64,000 nucleotides of DNA from Onchidella celtica (GCA_963931925.1 OZ007571.1:34288233-34352232); one strand, 5' to 3'. Shown: positions 35,267-50,200, counted from the stretch's first letter. Program-made: numbers and translations. Notes: generated from the letters alone by a model not told the origin.

Positions 35267-38200
35267 GTGAGGTAAAGTAGGGGCAAATTGTGTAGGCTAA
35301 TATTCAGAGTAGCAGAAGCAATCCATTGTGTGGAGTTGTATCTCCAAAATAATGGGATCTCTAAATTTCAGAAATTATGAAATGTCCACCTTATGATTCA
35401 CTATTCATGACTATTTCTGGTTTTATTATTTTTATTATTCTGTCAAATCATGAATGTGCTTTTTTGTATTTCCATGCTTACACTAGTACCAGTTGGGGTG
35501 TGGTATTTAGGTTAGGATTTCTTCCTTCTTCTTCTTCTTTTTATCCATGGGGATGTTTGCCGATCATGCGCTGCCATCCACAACTGTCTTCTGCCTTGCG
35601 AACAAAAGCGTTGTTTCTGGTCTCATCACTGGTGGCTTTGCGGAGACTCGTGACAAAGGTGGTTTTCTGCTTTCCTCATGTTCTTTTGCCCTCGAAGGTG
35701 CCGCTGACTACTAGCTTCTCAAAAAAATCTCATGTCTTTTTATTATTGTTTGTAGTAAGCTTCTGTCTTTGCCTACCATTTTGAGAACTTCTTCATTTGA
35801 TATTTTGGCAGCGATGGGATTTTGAACAGTCTTCTATAAATCCACATTTCTACTTCTTCCAGTCTGATTTCTGCTTCCTTCAGTAATGTCCAAGTTTAAG
35901 ATTTACATCCCCTTTTGTTCACATTATCAAAACATGATCAAGCCAAAAAGTGTATTATTAGTCAGTAAAAAAATCAGCAGGGAGATAGAAAAAAAATTGG
36001 GCACATTTGTGAAATAAATAAGAGCTGGAAATTATTTCTGTTTTATTGTCTTTTGAAAATACAAAAGCACTGTCAACTCAGACTATTTCAGCATTCCTTT
36101 GCATTGGATCAGTAAAAGACATCACTACTGATAAAGTTACACACAATGGGAAGCATGTTACATGAACACAAGAGCTGAGCAAGGCAGCGAAAACTGTCAG
36201 CCCTTGAAGATTGCTAATAATTTTTAATGGTACAGGTGTTTGCAGCCCTGTCCACAATATGGTTTGCCATGATTGATGGTCATTGTCAGTATCAAGTGAA
36301 ATGAAAATAAATCATCGCATCATTGCATGGTGGTGCATTAATTTTTCCTTCTGTGAGAGAAAAGTCTACTTCCCTGTATCATGTGCCAACAACACATTTC
36401 CCTCTGTGCAACAGTTTCTCATTTTCTTCCCATATCAGGAGGAGAGTAATCGTGAGATGAAAAATGCCAGCCGTGCGGCAGTTCTGGAGAAGTTGCTCGA
36501 GGGATGTTCAAAGGCCATTCAGGAAACCAAAAATGAGGATGCCAAAGCAAAACTGATTAAGGAAGAGGCTACAAATTTGATAAGTGCCATCAAAACTTCG
36601 AACACAAAAAAGGGAGGGGGGAGGGGCGCACATGTAGCCTGATGGGCCAGATTATTAATTTGACTTATCAACATATGTACACAATCCAAAGATATCCATA
36701 ATTTTTGTTTTTTTAAAATAAAAAAAACAGGTATTGAAATATGTGCATTGCGCATGTACAATCATGTATATCACTTCAGTTCCACAATAACAATACATAA
36801 AAAAAAAAAAAAAAAACGAAAGCAAGCAAAATTTATTTGGTCCATGGTTGCATGTATGCTCCATAAGTAATGGTCCAAACTACATGTATCTTATCATGTG
36901 TCCCTTCCCCCAACAGTCCTTATCTCCCCAACCCCTCATATAGGTACAATCAGAATTTCTTGCAGAGATTTTTTTTTTCTCAGAATCAATGAAGCGTTAA
37001 CAGGCATTCATAATAGAGGATTCCAAACTAAAAGAAAGAAAAAAATCTATTTGTCCTCTTATTTTGTTATGTCTGGATGAAGGTAGAAACTTGCTTGAAA
37101 CAAACCACTTTCACATTTTAAAGTTTAATACATGTATTCATTTTTTGCCTTTCTCATATTGTCCCTCTGGCTCTATGGCTATGAAAAAGAAGCTACACTA
37201 AGATGAAAAGAATCTGTGAACAAAGCTCATGGAGACTTAAAACTAGAGGTCTTGCTTGGTTATGAATTTGTCATACTGTTTTTGGAAGTACAGTTACTTA
37301 CAACTTAGAATTCTGCCAAACTAAAGAATTTAATAAAGGAATAAGAATGACTTTATTATGCTTACACCAATTTATTTGTATTTACCAAATACATTGCAGA
37401 TGCTTTTACAGCGCTGCTTAACTCGGGTTGGCAAGAAGACTTCTTTGGCATCATAGATCATATTATAGACATTTTTATGGTAAGTGTTTAATGTACAGGG
37501 ATGTAAAAAAGATTGTGTGGCATCCAATGTGAGAAGGAAATAAATAACAAGATGTCACCACAAATTTTAAAAAAATAAATTAAGCAAATCAAGTCCAAAC
37601 TGTGTGTTGAAGAGTCTTTTAAGAGAGAAACAATATTTTTTCCAAAACGGTTTGTCATTCCTCCTGTGGTTTTGCAGCTCTCTAGATCGCTGGAATCTCA
37701 TTCTCATCTGATCGGTGTTGCAGTATATTTCCTTTTATTTGTTTTATTCCTGAGAAACAATTTTCTGTTAGTTTCCTTCTAAAAATCAAAATCTGGATTG
37801 TAAATACACAAAAATTGTATCCGAAGAAAAAAATGACCCCATTTTTGTCGTCTTGCCCCAAAATCAAACAGTTCTGTTGACTTTTAGCCTGCTTCCAGCA
37901 AATACAGTGCAATCCTAATATCTCAACATCAGTGGAACCGCCGGACTTGTGTCGGGTAAAGAGAAAGTCGAAATAGCAGATTAGTGGTGGATGTCGAGAT
38001 AAGTGGATTGGGCTGTAGTTAATTAATTACTGTGACTTTGTATATTTTGACATCAAATGAGCATTGATTGATTATTCAGTATCTCCAAGCAAGTTCAAGA
38101 CATTTCAGTTTGGTGATTTCCTTTTTCTGATTGAAATTAACCTCCTCTTGCATTTTTTGATTCCTATCACTATTTTTTTCAAAGCATTACTAAAAGGAAA

Positions 38201-41200
38201 TGGCTCTGAAATATCTACTGAAAGATAGTGAACAATGATTGCTACAAGCAGTTTGGTGGAGACTGTGAAGTGTTTTTTCACCATCCACTTTGTGAATTAA
38301 ATTTCTTTATTATTTATTTCGATCACAAATTCTGAACTTCTTTGTTTTTCAGACGGTGAATGATGCAAGGAAAGATGGTAAAATATTTCTTTTAGGAGTG
38401 ATGACAATTTCAAAGAAAATAGTTTTTAAAAAAAAATATATTCATAGCAGCAATAGAAGACAAAATTTCTGGAGACATTGGCATTGGTCAACTGTGCCAG
38501 GGATATTTATTTGCCCTAGTTAGTTTCTTGAGGCACTAGGTCAAAATTACTCTGCCTGACAGGCCTATTTCCATGCCAAAGTAAAATAAACTTATTTAAT
38601 ATTACCTCAGGGTGTAAATAAATTACGTTTGATCCATTTATCTAGCGACTTAATAATTGGACTCTATTTGCTATTCTAATTCTACTTTATGTGATGCCAT
38701 TTCTTTTTGCTTTAGGTCACATTTGAAAATTAGATTTGTGAGCTAATAGTAATTTATCGTGACCAACAAAAGAAATCCTGATTTGGTCAAGTATACCCAA
38801 ACATTTAATGAGCTCAGAACAAGACATATAAACAAAAGTAAAGCCATTCAGTTTCAGTAGCACTTGAAGGAGCATTTTATGTTAAAATTCTTATACTCTG
38901 TGATTTCGGGAATTTGTTTTCCTGTTTAATCTTTATGTGGACAGTCATTTGTTTATTGTGACCATGGATTAATGAAAGGGGTGGGAATTTTCTGGTTTTT
39001 AGGAGTTTCGGCAAAGGAAAAAAAATTTGACCACCAGAAAATTGGTGAACTAGCAGTGAAAAAGGGATGGATTAGCCACGACTTAAAGATAAACATGAGT
39101 TGTATCAATTGCAAGATGGAAGATACTCATGACCTTCTATACCCAAGATGGAAATTGTTAGTTTTATCATGAAAATTGATACTTCTAAACAGTACAGACT
39201 ATTCTATTCCGGTTACTTTTTGTTCACTAGTGCAGAATTCATTTTTATGTAGGCGAAAGCATGAATGAGGTGAATCAGCAGACAAAACGTACGAAAGGGA
39301 ATGAAAGACAATGCCAAAAATATGTTCAAAAGGTCCTAGACTACAGATTCAATAGGTTATAGTGAATCATTCTCAGAAATTTTTTCTTTTGTGCAGAGAG
39401 ATCTTCGAGGTGTTTGGCCTTGGAAAGCCATCATTACATCCAGATCATGCTTTATATTTCAGTGCAACAGTACCTGATATTGTCCCTCACAGAAAAATGT
39501 ATGGGTATATTTGTCAGCCCATTGGTTAAGTTCATCCACAAAATAGAGGTAGGCAGTTTTATTCCAGACCAAGTGCACAGAGGAGATCACATGTTGCGGG
39601 TATAGAGCAAAATTGTTGTATCTCCAGTGATATGAATAATGGGGGCTTACTCGGAAGCCTGGACACTCAAAAAGGCAGACATAACAAGATTGGAGGCAGC
39701 TGAAATGTGGCTTTACAGAAGGCTACTCAGAATAAGTTGGACAGAAAGGAGAACAAATACAAGCATCTTAGAACAGCTTGGCACCACCAGAAGAATAACA
39801 CCTGAAATAAATAAAAGAAGACTTGCATACATCGGCCACGCGGCCCGAAACAAAAGCACGGCCCTTATGATATCAATCCTTCAAGGAAAGACAGAAACAA
39901 AGAGAAAACAAGGAAGACCACCCATTACATATCACGATAACATCAAGAAAGTCAGCCAGCTGGAAATAAGTGAACTAACTAGGAAAGCTAAGGACAGGAT
40001 TGGGTGGAGGAGATTTTGTCGTGACATCCACTGTAGCAGCTAACATCGATGACGATGAAGCCGACAGGTGACAGGTGACTCGGAAATACCACAATATTGA
40101 TCTCAGTGATCTCATTGTTAAGTGAGATACAACAATACTGCTTCTCTGTAACTTGGAACTGGTTAAAGATAGCGGAATAATGAAAAAATTGCAAGAAGCA
40201 GTTTGTCATTATTACAGTATTGCCATTATGAACCCCAATTCATATCACTGGAGATACAACAATTTTGCTCTGTACCCGCGATGTGGGCTATCCTGTTTTA
40301 GTCGCAAGTGGGAATGTAAATTGTTTGTAGTGGTAGCTTTCATATTACTGGTCAACTCTTAATATGATTTTACAGGAATCATGTAATTGGAAAGGAAGAT
40401 CAGATAGAAGTTATTAATTTGTTTGTTGTTGGATGTGTAAGCTCTTTCATAATGAATCTACTTTAGAGTGCTTGAACTATGGGATGAAGTAGATGCCCAA
40501 AACTGCAACCATTTGTTTTTTTAATTATTTTTAAATCATGTGTTTGACTTCTCCTCAGATTTTGAAAAGTTTTAATACTGTACTTGAAAAATGTTCGAAT
40601 TCCACCAAGAAACAACTGTTAGCTGAGGATTGCATTATGGAAAAGATGTAAGTGAACTTTTTTCATTGGCTTTTGTCTTGTGGGTGTGACGAACTTCCAC
40701 GCTGTTTTGCTACAGTTATTGAACAGTTTCACTAGTTTACTTGAGTATTGTGGAAGCTTTTCATATAATAAGGGCCTTAGTGAAAAAAAGCCCATGGCCA
40801 TGGTATCAGATGTTTGTTCTTCATTCAAAAAATTTTTGCAGCTATTCCATTTTTTGCAAGGCAGGACAGTTAGAGACCAGCACATGCCTACATATATAAG
40901 TAAGATACATTGCATGCTGATCGAAAAAAAAAAATCGTCTTAAATCATTCCTCAGTTACTTCCCTTGATTCGGGGGGGTGGGGGAAATGGAGGCAATGTC
41001 GTCAAATTCTTTGAACCACCACTTTCTGCTTTTTGTTTGTGTTTTAACTTCACCACCCAGTGCTATTTTGTCTTCTAATGACAGTATTTTTAGTTTTTGC
41101 CAGTCATAAGAGAGCTTGCCATTTAATGTGTCTGATATGGCCTTGGTAGGAAGACCTAGACTTTGTGTGAATAATGTCAACACACTTCACATTTGACTGA

Positions 41201-44200
41201 TGCAGCATGACTGAATGAGTGAAGACAGAATCGTAACTCAAATCGAGAAGTGATTTGTGAGCATATGCTCAAATCTGAGCCAAAGCTTACAGGATATGTA
41301 TACTAATTAGCTTTCACTTCACTTGTGATGACGTCTCCAACGTGTTCCATTTCTTTCCCATTGGTCAAGTGCACCACAATTATAGCCAGCATATATTCAT
41401 TGTCTTTCCATCCTACGCACTTGTACTTCCCGAACTATACAGAATCATGAGTCAAAAAAGGGAGAGACAAACAGGTGCCAACCCCTCCCTTTTTTTTTTT
41501 CCCCCCGACGGCCAGTAGCATCTCAATGATAACTTATTGATCTCCTATAGGCTAAGGTCACCATTCGCACTCATCTACCAAAGCCTGCAAGCAGTGCGGT
41601 TTCACAATTAGTCAAACAACGGGAGAGACAAGCATGTAACATGATGTCACCCACTTGCGCTCTCCTTTTTTAACTAAGCCAGCGATGCCCTGTGGTCAAA
41701 CAAAAGAAGGAAAAGCACAGGGTCACTTTGTGTTGAACTCACGTGGAGTACAAAGGAGAACTAGCATTATAAGAGTGTTGAGTCATTTGGGCGGCAGGGC
41801 ACTGTGCATGGGACTGGAATGTCGAGTTATGCAATTAGATTGTCACTTGTGTTATCAAGCCCGGGTAGCTAAAAAATAGCGTCTGAATAGGTGGAATGCG
41901 CATGATGTCACAGAGTGTTTTTGTTTTGTTCTTCCGCCAAACAACATGGCGGGTGGATCGGCTGACGAGCGTAACTTCGAGATAAAAAAGCGGTTAAAAT
42001 GCCTCCTGGTTGCATTGCAGTTGATTGTTATGACAGGGGTGGAAAGGATGGATCCAAGCTGGTCAAATTCCCTACCATCCGTGTAAACAAGGGAAGGGAA
42101 GTGAAAGAATTGACCGAACATCTCCCATGGGTGCTTATACATACGTATCATTGTTTACTGTAGTGAACTTTTTTAAAACTCGTCGCCGATTGGTTCGCAA
42201 CACTTTAAGTGCTCACAGTGCAAATCAGCTAACAAATCAAATTCAATGCCACCATCGCCATGGTGAAGCTTGGGTCCGGACAGACAAGATGGTGGATATG
42301 CGCATTCTACCTATAGACACTCGCTTAACTTGATGTCGTCTTAACTCATTTCTCCCCAAGTAAATTTTGCAGTTTTCATGCTTTTATATGGTGCGTTAGA
42401 AAAAAATTCATTACTGGCTTATTTTATAATATTTTTCAATTCTATTTGGTGGAAGTGTTTATAAATGAATGCTTTATGATATTCTATGGTTGTTTTTATT
42501 ATTGTATAGGTATAAAGTAGTAATTTGTAATTTTGAATCGAAAACAAAATATAAGGTGGGGGTCAAAAACGTGGATTCCCCGTTCACGGTACAGCTCGGC
42601 ACGAAAGGCGAAAATGGGGATCCCCCGTTCGGGGGGAGAAATGAGTTAAGCAGTTTTTTTATGGAACTGAAAAAGATATTGGGGATGGGACTGTACAAAA
42701 AAACTGACTTAGGTGAAAATCAACTAAGCGACGTTGACCTGTGGGTAGTTGGCTGTACTCATCTTCAGTTCTTTCTGCTGCAAAAAATTCCTTTCTGTGG
42801 GCATTTATAGATCTTCTATCTTTCATTTTAATGACCTTGCAAAAAGAAGCCTAATCTAAGTCTGTCATGTCCATGCAGTCATAATGAAATATCTGAATGC
42901 ACCTGACAAAGGTTTTCTCAGTTTTAGGAGTCATGAAGCCCTCATTAAAAATCTCTATTCATAAGTCCATGTCAAGGGCAGTTGATCTGTCTGTGCCTGT
43001 CTTTTTACTTTCATGATTGACAGTAGGCCAAAAAAATTGACATCAGAATTTATTTAAGTGCCAGAATTCTGAGTATTAGAAGTCCAACATGGTTGTCACT
43101 TATTTTCAAGTAAAATTTCAAGTTCTTCAAAAGAAGCAGAATTTGTTTTGTATATATATGAAATTTTAATGAAATGGGAATATATATATATATAATATTT
43201 TGTTTTCTGATGTGTCAGACCAGTATATTAAAATGCACAAGTATATGCAGTCATTACAGATTATTTCATGGTGTGATCTAAACATAACTTATCAGGTGAC
43301 ATTGAAAAGACTAGAAATTGGCAAATTGAGGGTCTTCAGCATTCAAGTTATGTTTAATCTTCATAATAATCTTTCACTGCAATAATACCATATTAACTGG
43401 CAGTGAATTTGAGATGTCGTCCAAGCCAGTGTACTGGCAAAAATGTTTTCTGCGTTTTAAACATGCTTTTCCCTTCACCTGAGGACACGTTGTTCAGTCA
43501 CATTTATTTCTCTTTATCAGTGGAGAATTATTTCAATAAAATTATATGGCTTGCTAGGTGGTAATCTTTATTAGTTTGAACTATTTTTAATTTAGCGGGC
43601 TTTGCAAAGTCAGTTCTTTGAGGATTAAACTTTCATAAATTTTAAGTTGCTTCAAGTTTTGACATTGAAATTCAGAACTGATTCTTTTGAATCTGAAACC
43701 ATAGGCTGAGAAGTATACCCAGAAGCATCAAAATCAAATTTTCTTACTTCCACCAATTTCTTCATTTGACAGAGTATTGCTGTGTAAAGTCATCTATGAA
43801 GCGGGAGGTAAGAGGACACTATCTTCATTGCATGGCTCTATTTTTTTTGGGTGACATTTATAAATCTCTGTTCAGGGAAATGTAGTCAGTAGCATTTTTC
43901 AGATTTGAATGCTCCATCTTTAGTTTTTAGAACTAAACTCTATTGTTGCAAGCAGCTGCTCTTTGTCTTAACCCTCGTGGGGCATTGAGTGAACTCGTCC
44001 ACGTAACGCCCTGTGCGGCCAGTCAGCCAATCATTCGCATGTTGCCGATAACCTCGGCAGTCGGGTCAATCATGTCCTTTTGAACACGTGTTTCATGTTT
44101 ACTTTAGGACACAATAACAACAAAAGTGGTGGATAAATTGTAAGGGGCCCCTATGATATTTGGATAAAGTACTTGTGATGAGATGCTATAAGTTCTATTG

Positions 44201-47200
44201 TTAAATAGAAGGCCCATAATCAAGCATTTACATGCCATTTAACACATATTTTATCCTTTTCCCAAGAGCTGGGCGCTTTTTTTGTCCCTAAGTCAGGCCA
44301 TTCAGGTGAACAAATTATTTTTTAAGACAGGCACTTAATGTACTAACCACATGTATCATGACATTGCCTTTTTCCTCCTGAACTATGTTAAGGTTCCTTA
44401 ACTATGATGTTAGTTTTCTTAGCACACCTTTAGCAAGAGATTTGATTTCCAGCTTGTAGAGTACATATGTGTACTGAAAGGCGGTTTAATCAGAACAACA
44501 CAGTATCTCTTCATTTACCACATCAAATAAAGACAACGACCAATAACAAAGTCGGTCATTTTCTCCAGTTTTCGCTGATGAAAAACCTACCAACAGATGC
44601 CCTTATGCAGAATGCCCTAGTATTATATCAGAACTCATCATTACAGACGTAGAACGGTTTCTCAAATATGCAGATGGCCCCTTTCTTCTCATTTCACATG
44701 TAGACAACAACCAGCGTCAAAGTCAAAAGTTTCCCCAAGATTTTCCCCAGTTCGAACTTCAGCAATTACATGAGTATGACAAATAGTTAGGAATAGTTCC
44801 ATCGTAATAAATGTAATCGGACGGTTCCATTTTGTTAGACATAGTAAGGGTGACAGGATAGATAAACAAGGGAAAACAGTGTGGAAAAAAAAAACGTGAA
44901 AAAAAAACTATAGTCGCGGCAGCTGAATAAACAAGACATGAGGAGCAGTGTTACTATTCAATATATTGGCCTCCCGCGGGAGGAGCAGGTTTGCAATATG
45001 TAGGCAACAATATTGGCCTCGCATGTTGTGCGAGGAGACCAATATAGTGGCTTCCCACAGGACTAGTGTTAAAATTCCATGGTTGCAAGGAATTCGATTA
45101 CATGATGTTTACGTCACAGGCGGGAAAATTGAATCAGACTGCAGTAATTTCAGTATGTAGTTTTATATTTTCTTTAGGGTCAATGCTGCCAAAGAGTATG
45201 ATTTGAAAGCTCTCGTAGAACAGTTGCGCCTCGCTTTTTATTTTCAGAATTTGAAATATGGAGGGCTAATATAGGGACTATTAACTCATTCCCTTCACAG
45301 ATTTTAGGCAGAGCCAGCCTCCTGTATAAACAGTTTTTATATCATTTTTAAAAAATTCCATGTACTGTCCAGATTTGCATTTGGCTGAGATGTTGCATAT
45401 GAAATGAAAGATCATTCTTTCGTCTTTTCATTAATAGTTAACCCAAGCTTAAACTCATTGTTTGAAGGGGTTTCCATAATAAATTGTCAAAGTTACCCTC
45501 CCTCTCTGCCAAATATAAAAATCCTCACCACAATCACTTTCATTTTCATCTGTGTCAACTAAAATTTCAGTTTCCTTGTCTGAACCTTTACATAAAACCA
45601 TGTTCAGGCCTCCTTAGATGAAAAATTCATCTCTCAGCTGTTTTTTTTGTTTTTTTTGAGAGCTCTCTTCAATCAAAACATCACATGAGAATCACATGAA
45701 AAACAATGGTACGTACTTCTTCTTAATATTCTCTGGTGTGGTCAAAGGTGAATAACTCATTATGAAATGCTTGACGGATAGGCTGACAAAGAGTATCCAG
45801 TAACTAGTAAAAAAAAAATGTTCTGATAATTCTACAACAAAAAGTCTAATAATCTGGGCTTAAAAAATAAACAAGAAAGGTTAGGAAAAACAAAGAAAGA
45901 GAAGGAAAATTTGGCCATGATAAGAAGAAGAAAGACAAATTACGCCAGAGCTACTTACTTTATAAAGAGCTTTATGGTATTTGAATAAGAAAGGATATAC
46001 TACTATGGTTATGGGATCAGAACTTAAAATTTGATATAACAGAACACCATACTTTGCAGAGAAGTAAAGTCTGACATGTTGAAAGACTAAATAGTTTAAG
46101 TTTGTGTATGAATACACATGAACAGTTGCTGAAAACTAAGTAAAAGGGTGGATAAAAAGGCTTATATAATGTAGTCTTGAATAAAAAATTTATTTCCAAC
46201 TTCCACTTCTGTTAATATTTAATTGCTATTGAATTGCCATGAATTTTATGATTATGCTATTGCAGTGTAATTAATCTTTCAGATTATGAACTTCAAGTGT
46301 GCACCATTGAATTCTTATTTCGCCTTGTGCCAAGAAGCTTACGACAAGACTACTTAAGAAGTTTTACAGAGGACAACTCACTTTTTGCACAGTTTCTTAA
46401 CATCCAAGACAACAAATTTGAAACTGTAAGTCCACGGTGTATTGTGATCAGTTTTCAGTTCATTACAGCCTTATAATGATCATCATTTTTTAACATATTT
46501 CTTATTTAATTCAATTTGAGAATAAAATTTAAATGGTACAAGAGGAATGATATCCCAACAGTTTTACCATTGTCAAGGAAGGTGAACAGCTCCATACAAC
46601 TAATTTCAAGGAATGAAATGTTCCAGAACTCACCAATTATATGGCAGTGCAGACACAAAATTACCCTCAAAATTAGAATCACATTTTCAATGGACACAGT
46701 TAAGGTGAGGTGAAAGGTTTCATATTTTCCATCTGCTTTGTTGACATATAATCTGCGTGACTGTGAGTCAAGAGGCATTTTGTTGTTATTCTGTTAGTAG
46801 GATAGGTGATTGACAAAAACTTTTTTTCAGCTGGCCAAGAGCCAAATATTTAATAGCAAAATGGAAAGAAAAGAGTGATTAGTTTTGGAAGATGCAAAGC
46901 AAACTTTTAATGTCTTCAGGCAATGTAGGTAGATGTAGAGATTGGGGGATCAATTGAGGGGTTAAGAGAAAATAATAGGCTCTGTTTTTCAAAACAGTTG
47001 TGACCCATGTGAGAAGTGTGATATTATGGCTATAGTATTATGAGAAGGCTGTATTTGTATATGATTGCAATAGTTCAGTTTGCCTCAACAGTTCTAAACT
47101 TGCCTGTGTTTTACTGCGCACATTTAGGATTGCAGAAACTTTCTGAACATACTTAACATGCAAAAGACTTATGGCTCAAACAGGTATTTGTTTCATTATT

Positions 47201-50200
47201 GCATTTTTTTGTTTCCTGAAATATTTTCATGACACATATAGTCTAGACACTTGTAAAGAAAATTTCTGTGCCTGCATGACTGTTACTCTGTCATCAGGAA
47301 TTGCCTGAAGTGACTAAAGAGTCTGCCTCTAAAAATATATAAAGGAAGTTTCAAGAAATTCAGAAATATTCACATTGGCCATGAAGAAAATATGTTTCTT
47401 ACCAGTGGAAAATTGTTGTCAGTTATCTACATGACAGTTTTATGGCTAACCTTATTTCCACTGAATAAGATTCACTCCTTATTCAAAACTGAAGTTGTCA
47501 AATCAAACGGAAAATGTGTGTTATCTTCATTCCCATGTTGCTTCTCATTTGAAACATAGAGTTTGTTGAAGTGAATGTTGAATTACACTTCTTTGTTCGC
47601 CATTTGGACTTGTTACATTGAAAGCTTTATTCTTTTTACTATCTCCCAGTTACAACATATGACATACAGTGCATAATACTAAAATATTTTCTATAATGTT
47701 AACATATTAAGTATGGACATTTACAGCAGAATATTGAAATGTTTTGCCTTAAAGAGACAGAGTAGAAATAAAAGGCTAGCTCTAAATGCCTTCACTGAAT
47801 GCTTAATGACTGATAAGACCAATGGTTTACAGGTCATGTCCATCCTGTTTTTCCTGACAAGGAGGGATTGTTATAGTATCACATTATGATGCCTCCCTAT
47901 TGACATTCATATCATTTAAGACAGTGCTAGGTAACCTCAAGTTTAGGGGAACAATATATTGGCAGCCAGTTCTTGACAGTGGAAAAAAACTCATTCTCTG
48001 ATCTTTTGGTAAGCTACGAACAAGCAGCCAAACAAACAGCCATCTAGGGTAACATATTTTTGTTCTCTACTAAAATTGAAGAAGTTGTTCAGACACATCC
48101 ATGAGTGAATTGCTTTGCTGCTGATGATGCATGATTGAAATACCAATGTGGATAAATGCCTTATCTTTTTTAATCCAGGATTTACTCCTTTCCAGCAGAT
48201 TTGGTTAAACTTGATGGAGAGAAGGTATGGATGTTGAACAATTTAACATTCAGCATACTGATACAAATGGTTTCTTATATATGATTCTTTAGCATCTATT
48301 ATTTCCAAAGTTTATTTTCCTGATATCTGTATGTACATTAAAGCTGACCTCCAGAAGGCAAACTATGTAACAGCAATGTGAATTTTAGATGGTAAAATAA
48401 TTGTAACATTCTCTGCAGCCAGATAAATGAAAGACTCACCAGAGCCAAAGTCAAGGAAGTCAGTCATGATTGATAAAAATCATGTACTGGTGAATCTTTA
48501 GTTAGCTGAACTACAAATGGCCTTTTAGTTACTTCAGTTTTGATGAAAGATCCTATAAAAATTAACCTGAGAGATGAGGGAAGAATCTTGTAGTTTTCTT
48601 TTGTTGCTTTTTTTAAAAAAAATACTTGGTGCACTTGTCATGGAAAGTTTTGCAACAAAAAGATTACTTTTAAATCTCAAAAGTGTCTCTCTGCATGCAC
48701 ATTTTAACATGACATTGCTCAACTGTTTTCCATGAATTTTATGAACCCTTGTAGCTGGCATCATTTGTTATATTATATGCACTGTGCATTTTCAGTTACA
48801 TAAACCAGCTGATGAAGGCTATGATAAATTTTGGATAGACTTCAACTCAGGAAGCCAACGGTTAGAAATATTCTGTGAGCCAAACTCCTTGTCAAGCCAG
48901 GTTTGCACAACTGTCATAAGAATTGCGCCGCAGAAAGTATTACTTTCATTTACTGATAATAGGTGGTTGTAGCATCAGACTTCAGTGAAGTGAAAAACAT
49001 TTATTCCAGAACAGGACTGAGAAAATTTCTGTCACATTGAGATTGGAAATCTTTCTCTCTGTAAACCAACAAAATTTGTCTCTGCCAGAAAAATTATTGA
49101 TCGTGGACTGTTGTTTCCAATGTTAAAAAGATTTAGAAGCCCTTTTTGGGGGGGAGGGTAAAAATAACACATCATAGTTGTTACAATAATTTGTCCATGG
49201 CTAACTTTCGTGATTTTATAATTTCTTAAAGAATATTAGTGATAGGGTTTCAGTTGGTTTAAAGTGTTGAATTGAGAATCATTTTTGCTTATTTTCATCC
49301 TATATTTGTTCATATTCTTTTATATTGATTACTGCTATCGAAAAAATGTGAAAGATGCCTGTTTATGTTATTTTGGGTTTTTTAATGTTTTTTTTTTGCT
49401 CTTTTAAGGGAGGGGGACTCTGAAACCTGTTTTTGGCAAACAATTGTAGGACATGCTAAGTATGTCTTTTGTCATTGATAATAAGGGTTGGGAATCATAT
49501 ACTTGAAGTCTCTACAGTGGTTTAAGTTCTTGCAACATCTTTCACAAATTGTGGTTAATTGCTAAGACAGGTCTTTACTGTGTTAAAATGTTCTGCAACT
49601 TAATAATTGGTCTGTTTGCTTCATAAAATTGGATATGTTGCAGCACATATGTCAGATAAACTGAAAGCAGCTAATTGCTTATAACTAAAGGTATAGTGAT
49701 CAGGTTTTCTGGTAAAAGTTATAGAATATCCAGTTCTGTGGAGTAACCCATTCCTCAACATTCCTGAGCTTACATTTGTACTGTTAATGTTATACTAATT
49801 TGTTTATTTAAAGCAAAGCCAAAGCCAGGAACAACTGTGGGAGACCATCTGTATTTGGATTCATGATGTGAAAAAATACACTTGTGCAGGTAAATATTTT
49901 ATTTTGTTGGTACAGTGTATTCAAAATCAGAAGGCTTCTTTTTCTGTTTCATGACAACAGATATCTTAATGCTCACCCTGCCCGCGACAGCTTAAAGCCC
50001 TACAGGTCCGGTCAGTGACCTTACTCATGGAGAATCTTATCTGGGTCGCACTGACCCTTGCCTAAGTACGATGACCACACTACTGCTGTCCATGTGGTTC
50101 GGTTTGTATTTGATCAGTATGAAAACATTTGCTGCTTTGCCTCATCACGCTTGATATGATTTAACCAGCAAAACCTTTGTCTGTCAGTCTCTAACCAATG

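Noticed and set aside
36898-36945. Alternative 27-nt exon ending before GTACAA, between exons 2 and 3
   Set aside because: It does not give a clear SYCP2-like peptide, and the 37004-37082 exon restores phase on both sides.
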